From assembly GCA_902783405.1 (NCBI GenBank), contig CACZQZ010000043.1, positions 1 to 8,978 of the forward strand: a stretch of DNA of 8,978 nt, read 5' to 3'. Under the pieces are notes generated by a model. It had not been told where the DNA came from and did not search any database. It was given only the letters and a program-made list of their open reading frames with translations. This stretch comes from an uncultured Erysipelotrichaceae bacterium (GTDB lineage Bacteria; Bacillota_I; Bacilli_A; RF39; UBA660). A program made the translations under genes and the position numbers. Shown piece by piece: positions 6,285-8,978 of this stretch. Within the stretch, counting starts at the first letter, position 1; every line of letters begins with the position of its first letter.

Positions 6285-6289
6285 AGGAG
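6285..6289 (+). promoter_or_regulatory. Ribosome binding site that sets the start of the PHP gene
   Basis: AGGAG lies 8 nt before the ATG at 6298. An in-frame GTG at 6289 overlaps this site and cannot be its start codon, so the protein begins MRKYINMHIHT. Confidence 0.75.
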
Positions 6290-6297
6290 TGAGTAGT

Positions 6298-7170
6298 ATG
6301 AGAAAATATATTAATATGCACATCCATACCAGTGCATCGGACGGAGAATATGATATAAGAGAATTATATCAAATGATTAAAAAGACAGACTTAAAAACAA
6401 TATCCATTACAGATCATGATACTATTGACGCTTACAAAACTTTAAAAGAAATGAATGTACACCATATAAACATTATTAATGGCTGTGAGTTTAGTTCAAA
6501 GCCTATTATTGATACTTATGGTTCCAGACTTCATATTTTAGGTTATGATATGGATTTACAAAATCAATATTTATTATATTTATTATCTCAAAAAAGAAGA
6601 AACAATTATCATAATTTTTTCTTATTATTAGAAGAATTAAAAACGGATTATAATATTCATTTTAGTAAAGAAGAAATTGATAAAATATTTAAAAAGAAAG
6701 ACTTTGGAAGACCAGATATTGCATTACTTTTAATAAAGCATCGTTATGTTAAAAATATGGATGAAGCTTTTTCAAAATATTTGATTCCCGTTTTTGAAAA
6801 AACAAAACCATTTCGAAAATGTTTTTCGCCAGAGGAAATATTTGACGTTATTAAAAATGCTGGAGGTTGTATTAGTATTGCTCATATTATCAGTAATAAA
6901 TTTGATGAAAATCAATTAGATCATTTTTTAAGCTATATTAAAAATAAGAATGTAGATGCGATAGAATTATATCACCCATCACATAATTCATCATACCGAA
7001 AATATTTATTAGAAAAAATTAAAAAATACGATTTTTTAATTAGTGGTGGTACAGACTATCATGGGCCTAATGTAAAACCAGAAAGATTACTAGAATGTAA
7101 TACAAATGATCATATTAAAATTAAAAAATTATCTCTTTGTGATTATATAGTGAACAAAAAGAACCAATAA
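6298..7170 (+). CDS. PHP-domain phosphoesterase, YciV/RNase AM-like
   Basis: A 290-aa protein of the polymerase-and-histidinol-phosphatase (PHP) superfamily, resembling YciV. That family includes enzymes that hydrolyse nucleoside 3',5'-bisphosphates and act as 5'-3' exonucleases on short RNA. Metal-ligand motifs, numbered from the ATG at 6298, are H8-I-H10-T with D15, D39-H40-D41, E64 in GCEFSS, H79 in LHILGYD, H196 in SIAHI, and D253-x-H255 in GGTDYHG. FGRPDIA (136-142) is a YciV-type insert-domain signature. The usual AHP reads AHI here and GSDFH reads GTDYH, so the exact substrate is uncertain, but all expected metal ligands seem present. It is probably cytosolic. It is transcribed alone, divergently from the LysR gene that may control it, and ends in an intrinsic terminator. 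Confidence 0.88.
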   Translation: MRKYINMHIHTSASDGEYDIRELYQMIKKTDLKTISITDHDTIDAYKTLKEMNVHHINIINGCEFSSKPIIDTYGSRLHILGYDMDLQNQYLLYLLSQKRRNNYHNFFLLLEELKTDYNIHFSKEEIDKIFKKKDFGRPDIALLLIKHRYVKNMDEAFSKYLIPVFEKTKPFRKCFSPEEIFDVIKNAGGCISIAHIISNKFDENQLDHFLSYIKNKNVDAIELYHPSHNSSYRKYLLEKIKKYDFLISGGTDYHGPNVKPERLLECNTNDHIKIKKLSLCDYIVNKKNQ

Positions 7171-7181
7171 GGTTCTTTTTT
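7156..7181 (+). terminator. Intrinsic terminator of the PHP gene, overlapping its stop codon
   Basis: AAAAAGAACC pairs perfectly with GGTTCTTTTT around the loop AATAA, and six T's run to 7181. The stop codon TAA forms the end of the loop, so the last coding codons make the left arm. On the minus strand the same hairpin also ends in a T-run, so it may stop transcripts arriving from ysxE as well. Confidence 0.85.
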
Positions 7182-7204
7182 CATATGATACTATAGGTGA
7201 TATT

Positions 7205-7378
7205 ATGAACAATTGGTGGTTTGGAAAAGCAAAATGGTTTTTATGCTTATTTGCTTTTACAGTTATCTTAATTTATCAATTTATTTTAACTATTTTTGTA
7301 ATTACTAGATTTAATTTATTTTTAATTTTCATTTTCTTATGTCTTATTTTTTTCTCCTTCTTTCGAATAATATGGTGA
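7205..7378 (+). CDS. Small 57-aa hydrophobic membrane protein
   Basis: A short open frame with product MNNWWFGKAKWFLCLFAFTV, then a largely Ile/Leu/Phe sequence ending FFRIIW and a TGA stop. It has a basic, Trp-rich N-terminus and two hydrophobic helices (about 12-34 and 38-53) separated by TRFN, so a small two-pass membrane protein is likely. AGGTGA lies about 6 nt before the ATG. It follows the PHP terminator by only 23 bp, so it needs a promoter in the gap; TATGAT at 7184-7189 is a weak -10 candidate. Its last 42 nt overlap the convergent end of ysxE. T-rich DNA easily yields Phe/Ile/Leu-rich frames, which lowers confidence. The ribosome binding site and the four Trp codons argue for a real gene. 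Confidence 0.5.
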   Translation: MNNWWFGKAKWFLCLFAFTVILIYQFILTIFVITRFNLFLIFIFLCLIFFSFFRIIW

Positions 7379-8209
7379 AATAAAATGTTCCGATTTATAA
7401 AGTTTGTCAATCATTTTACTAACTATTAATACATTTTCATATTCATTTTCACCAAATTCTATTTTATCTGGAAGCGACACCAAAATAAAAAGAAGTTTTT
7501 TTTCGTCCTCCATAAGAGGATAAATCTTATTATATTTCTTAAATAGTTTATTAAAATCATATTCTAAAATATGTCTATAGTATAGTTTATAAAAATCAAA
7601 AACTGGTAGATCTACTTTAGCTTTGTCTAAACTAATAAAATAACTTTTTTCATTTCGTATAAAATGATCTAATCTTAGATTATTATGGATTACAGTTAAT
7701 CTCTTTTCTCGTTTTTCTTTTACCATATTATACCAAGATGTTAATTCTTGTTTACAAAAATACAAAGATGAAAAAATCTTTGTAATATTTCTAGCTAGTA
7801 AATATTCTTTTGGAGAATAATAAACTTTATTTTCAATGTAAGCAATCATATCTTCATAATAGCTTTGCAAATACAAAATATTATTGTTTAAATCTTCATA
7901 AATTTCTTTGTAATCATCTTCTGTAACATCTTTATAATGAGTTGTTTTACTATGTAATAGTCCTAAAAGGTCAATTAAATCTATCATTTTCTGCTCTTTT
8001 GGAATATCATAATCTTCTAAGTATGGCATAATAATATAATCATTATTTTCCTCGATAATTTCAGGAAAATATTCAAATTTTCTACTTTTTAAATATGGAA
8101 GAATATTCTTTTCTATATTTCTAGTTTTTGGTTTTAAAACATACGTGCCATTATCAGTGTGTACAATTTTTATTTTACCTTTAATTTCAATTTTGTTTGC
8201 TTTTAACAT
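7337..8209 (-). CDS. ysxE: YsxE/CotS-like spore coat protein, kinase-like fold
   Basis: A 290-aa protein placed directly after spoVID, as ysxE is in Bacillus. The family (CotS, YutH, YsxE) has an aminoglycoside-phosphotransferase-like fold and is found in the spore coat or mother cell. Visible features are a kinase-like N-lobe with GTYVLKPK (21-28, K26 in the VAIK-lysine position), the hinge-like YIIMPYLEDYD (58-68), GLLHSKTTHY (83-92), and the catalytic-loop remnant VIHNNLRLDHFI (173-184). A metal-binding-like D195 follows in SLDKAKVDLPVFDFYKLY. The usual HGDxxxxN reads HNNLRLDH, so the catalytic Asp and metal-binding Asn are replaced, and phosphotransfer is doubtful. The start overlaps spoVID by 23 nt. 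Its nearest GGAG is 18 nt away, so initiation may depend on coupling to spoVID. The last 42 nt overlap a small plus-strand gene. Confidence 0.78.
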   Translation of the reverse strand: MLKANKIEIKGKIKIVHTDNGTYVLKPKTRNIEKNILPYLKSRKFEYFPEIIEENNDYIIMPYLEDYDIPKEQKMIDLIDLLGLLHSKTTHYKDVTEDDYKEIYEDLNNNILYLQSYYEDMIAYIENKVYYSPKEYLLARNITKIFSSLYFCKQELTSWYNMVKEKREKRLTVIHNNLRLDHFIRNEKSYFISLDKAKVDLPVFDFYKLYYRHILEYDFNKLFKKYNKIYPLMEDEKKLLFILVSLPDKIEFGENEYENVLIVSKMIDKLYKSEHFISPYYSKEGEKNKT

Positions 8210-8924
8210 AAGGGATAATAATTTTATCTCCTTTTTTTAATTCCCCAATTTCATTATATTTCTTAATTTCTTCAATCGTTATTTTATATTTTTCCATGAT
8301 ATTTTCTATAGTATCTTCTTCTTTTACAATATATATTTTATAAGTTTTATATTCATTATCATCTATTAAATCATCAAAAATAGATGAAACTTGATTATCA
8401 TTTTGTTCTTCTACACTTCTATCATCTTTTAAGTCTAAATTTTTTGATTTATTTTCTTCTATTACTTCCTTTACTACATCTTCTGCTTTTTCTTCTATTT
8501 TCTCTTCTTCTTTTTCAATTTCTGGTTCAGCCAATTTTTCTAACTCATCAATAAATTTATTGTCTTCTTCAGAATCTATTTTTCTAACAAGTAATTCTTC
8601 TTTCTCTTCTAATTTATCAATTAAAACATCAATATGAACAGATAAAATTTGATTATCAACAATTTCATAATAAAAATCATCAATATCCACTTCAGCGTCT
8701 TTTGTATCATAATGTTCTGCAAGTTCAATTTCAAAAGGTAAAGTGAAGTTAAAGGTATCAATATGTGTAGAATTCATACTCATTTTATATTCTCCACTAA
8801 CAATAAAATCTCCTTTAAATTCTTCATTATTTTTTTGTATATTATGTTCTAACGAAATACTAATAATTTCTGCCAAATTTTCTTTAAATGAAATATCTTT
8901 TTGAAAAGGTATTATTTTTTTCAT
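8187..8924 (-). CDS. spoVID: SpoVID, stage VI sporulation coat-encasement protein (compact form)
   Basis: A 245-aa SpoVID; the Bacillus subtilis protein is about 575 aa. SpoVID sits on the forespore surface during engulfment, is recruited with SpoIVA, and drives encasement by coat proteins. Residues 1-103 form the SPOCS-like N-domain (FKENLAEIISISLEHNI, FIVSGEYKMS, LPFEIELAE, FYYEIVDNQILSVHIDVLID). Residues 104-193 are an acidic Glu/Lys/Asp linker, far shorter than in Bacillus. Residues 195-240 form a C-terminal LysM domain (YKIYIVKEEDTIENIMEKY, then LKKGDKIIIPYV), which closely resembles the SpoVID C-terminus. AAAGGAGG lies 6 nt before the ATG. YsxE follows with a 23-nt overlap, repeating the Bacillus order. 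The Clostridium counterpart SipL has a similar SPOCS plus LysM plan, but the ysxE neighbour favours SpoVID. Confidence 0.9.
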   Translation of the reverse strand: MKKIIPFQKDISFKENLAEIISISLEHNIQKNNEEFKGDFIVSGEYKMSMNSTHIDTFNFTLPFEIELAEHYDTKDAEVDIDDFYYEIVDNQILSVHIDVLIDKLEEKEELLVRKIDSEEDNKFIDELEKLAEPEIEKEEEKIEEKAEDVVKEVIEENKSKNLDLKDDRSVEEQNDNQVSSIFDDLIDDNEYKTYKIYIVKEEDTIENIMEKYKITIEEIKKYNEIGELKKGDKIIIPYVKSKQN

Positions 8925-8943
8925 TTTTATCCTCCTTTATATA

Positions 8944-8971
8944 ACTATACGAAAAATATTTATTTTTATTC
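8944..8971 (-). promoter_or_regulatory. Possible sigma-E promoter of spoVID-ysxE
   Basis: On the minus strand GAATAA (8966-8971) is followed after 14 nt by CGTATAGT (8944-8951). The sigma-E consensus is roughly GAATA-like at -35 and CATACANT at -10 with about 14 nt between them; five of seven defined -10 bases match. In Bacillus spoVID is transcribed by sigma-E in the mother cell. In DNA this AT-rich chance matches are frequent. No sigma-A promoter of similar quality is visible in the 54 bp available. Confidence 0.4.
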
Positions 8972-8978
8972 TTTTTAT

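Noticed and set aside
1..8978. Mycoplasma-type genetic code (TGA as Trp)
   Set aside because: All conserved Trp codons checked are TGG, no TGA interrupts the genes, and spoVID and the 57-aa gene end naturally at TGA.
1..8978. CRISPR array, tRNA, rRNA, insertion sequence or prophage
   Set aside because: No regularly spaced direct repeats, cloverleaf-like segments, transposase motifs or terminal inverted repeats were seen. The many T- and A-runs are composition, not repeats.

Overview
The window is very AT-rich DNA (roughly a quarter G+C by eye). Genes are tightly packed and carry clear AGGAGG-type ribosome binding sites. Tryptophan is encoded by TGG, and at least two genes end on TGA, so the standard bacterial code fits rather than the Mycoplasma code. 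The SpoVID/YsxE pair, the nuclease-type MutL and the low G+C point to an endospore-forming or formerly spore-forming low-GC Firmicute. A deep-branching Bacilli lineage of the Erysipelotrichia/RF39 kind is my inference. No IS element, CRISPR array, tRNA or rRNA was found.

Layout, left to right. Positions 1-593 (minus) hold the N-terminal third of the peptidoglycan ligase gene murE, cut by the window edge. A 200-bp gap follows, with an intrinsic terminator and a second palindrome. Positions 794-2910 (minus) form a three-gene operon of unrecognised proteins: a 434-aa protein with a predicted coiled-coil segment, a 73-aa protein with a possible HTH fold, and a 195-aa helical protein. The operon has its own extended -10 promoter just downstream of mutL (2961-4769, minus), which encodes a full-length MutL with the endonuclease motif. 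A strong terminator separates mutL from a 134-aa two-pass membrane protein (4868-5272, minus), which has a near-consensus promoter. Then comes a LysR-type regulator (5329-6210, minus). It is divergent from a PHP-domain phosphoesterase gene (6298-7170, plus), and a perfect 8-bp inverted repeat in the shared intergenic region overlaps both -10 boxes. The PHP gene ends in a terminator whose loop contains its stop codon. Next is an unlisted 57-aa two-pass membrane protein (7205-7378, plus), whose 3' end overlaps the convergent ysxE gene. The window closes with spoVID (8187-8924) and ysxE (7337-8209), overlapping by 23 nt on the minus strand, behind a possible sigma-E promoter.

How the genes work together: spoVID and ysxE are the coat-morphogenesis pair known from Bacillus, here with a much shortened SpoVID and a YsxE-like protein whose kinase-like motif is degenerate. 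The LysR regulator probably controls itself and the PHP gene. MutL and MurE are housekeeping genes. The three-gene unknown operon is the part with no explanation from known families.
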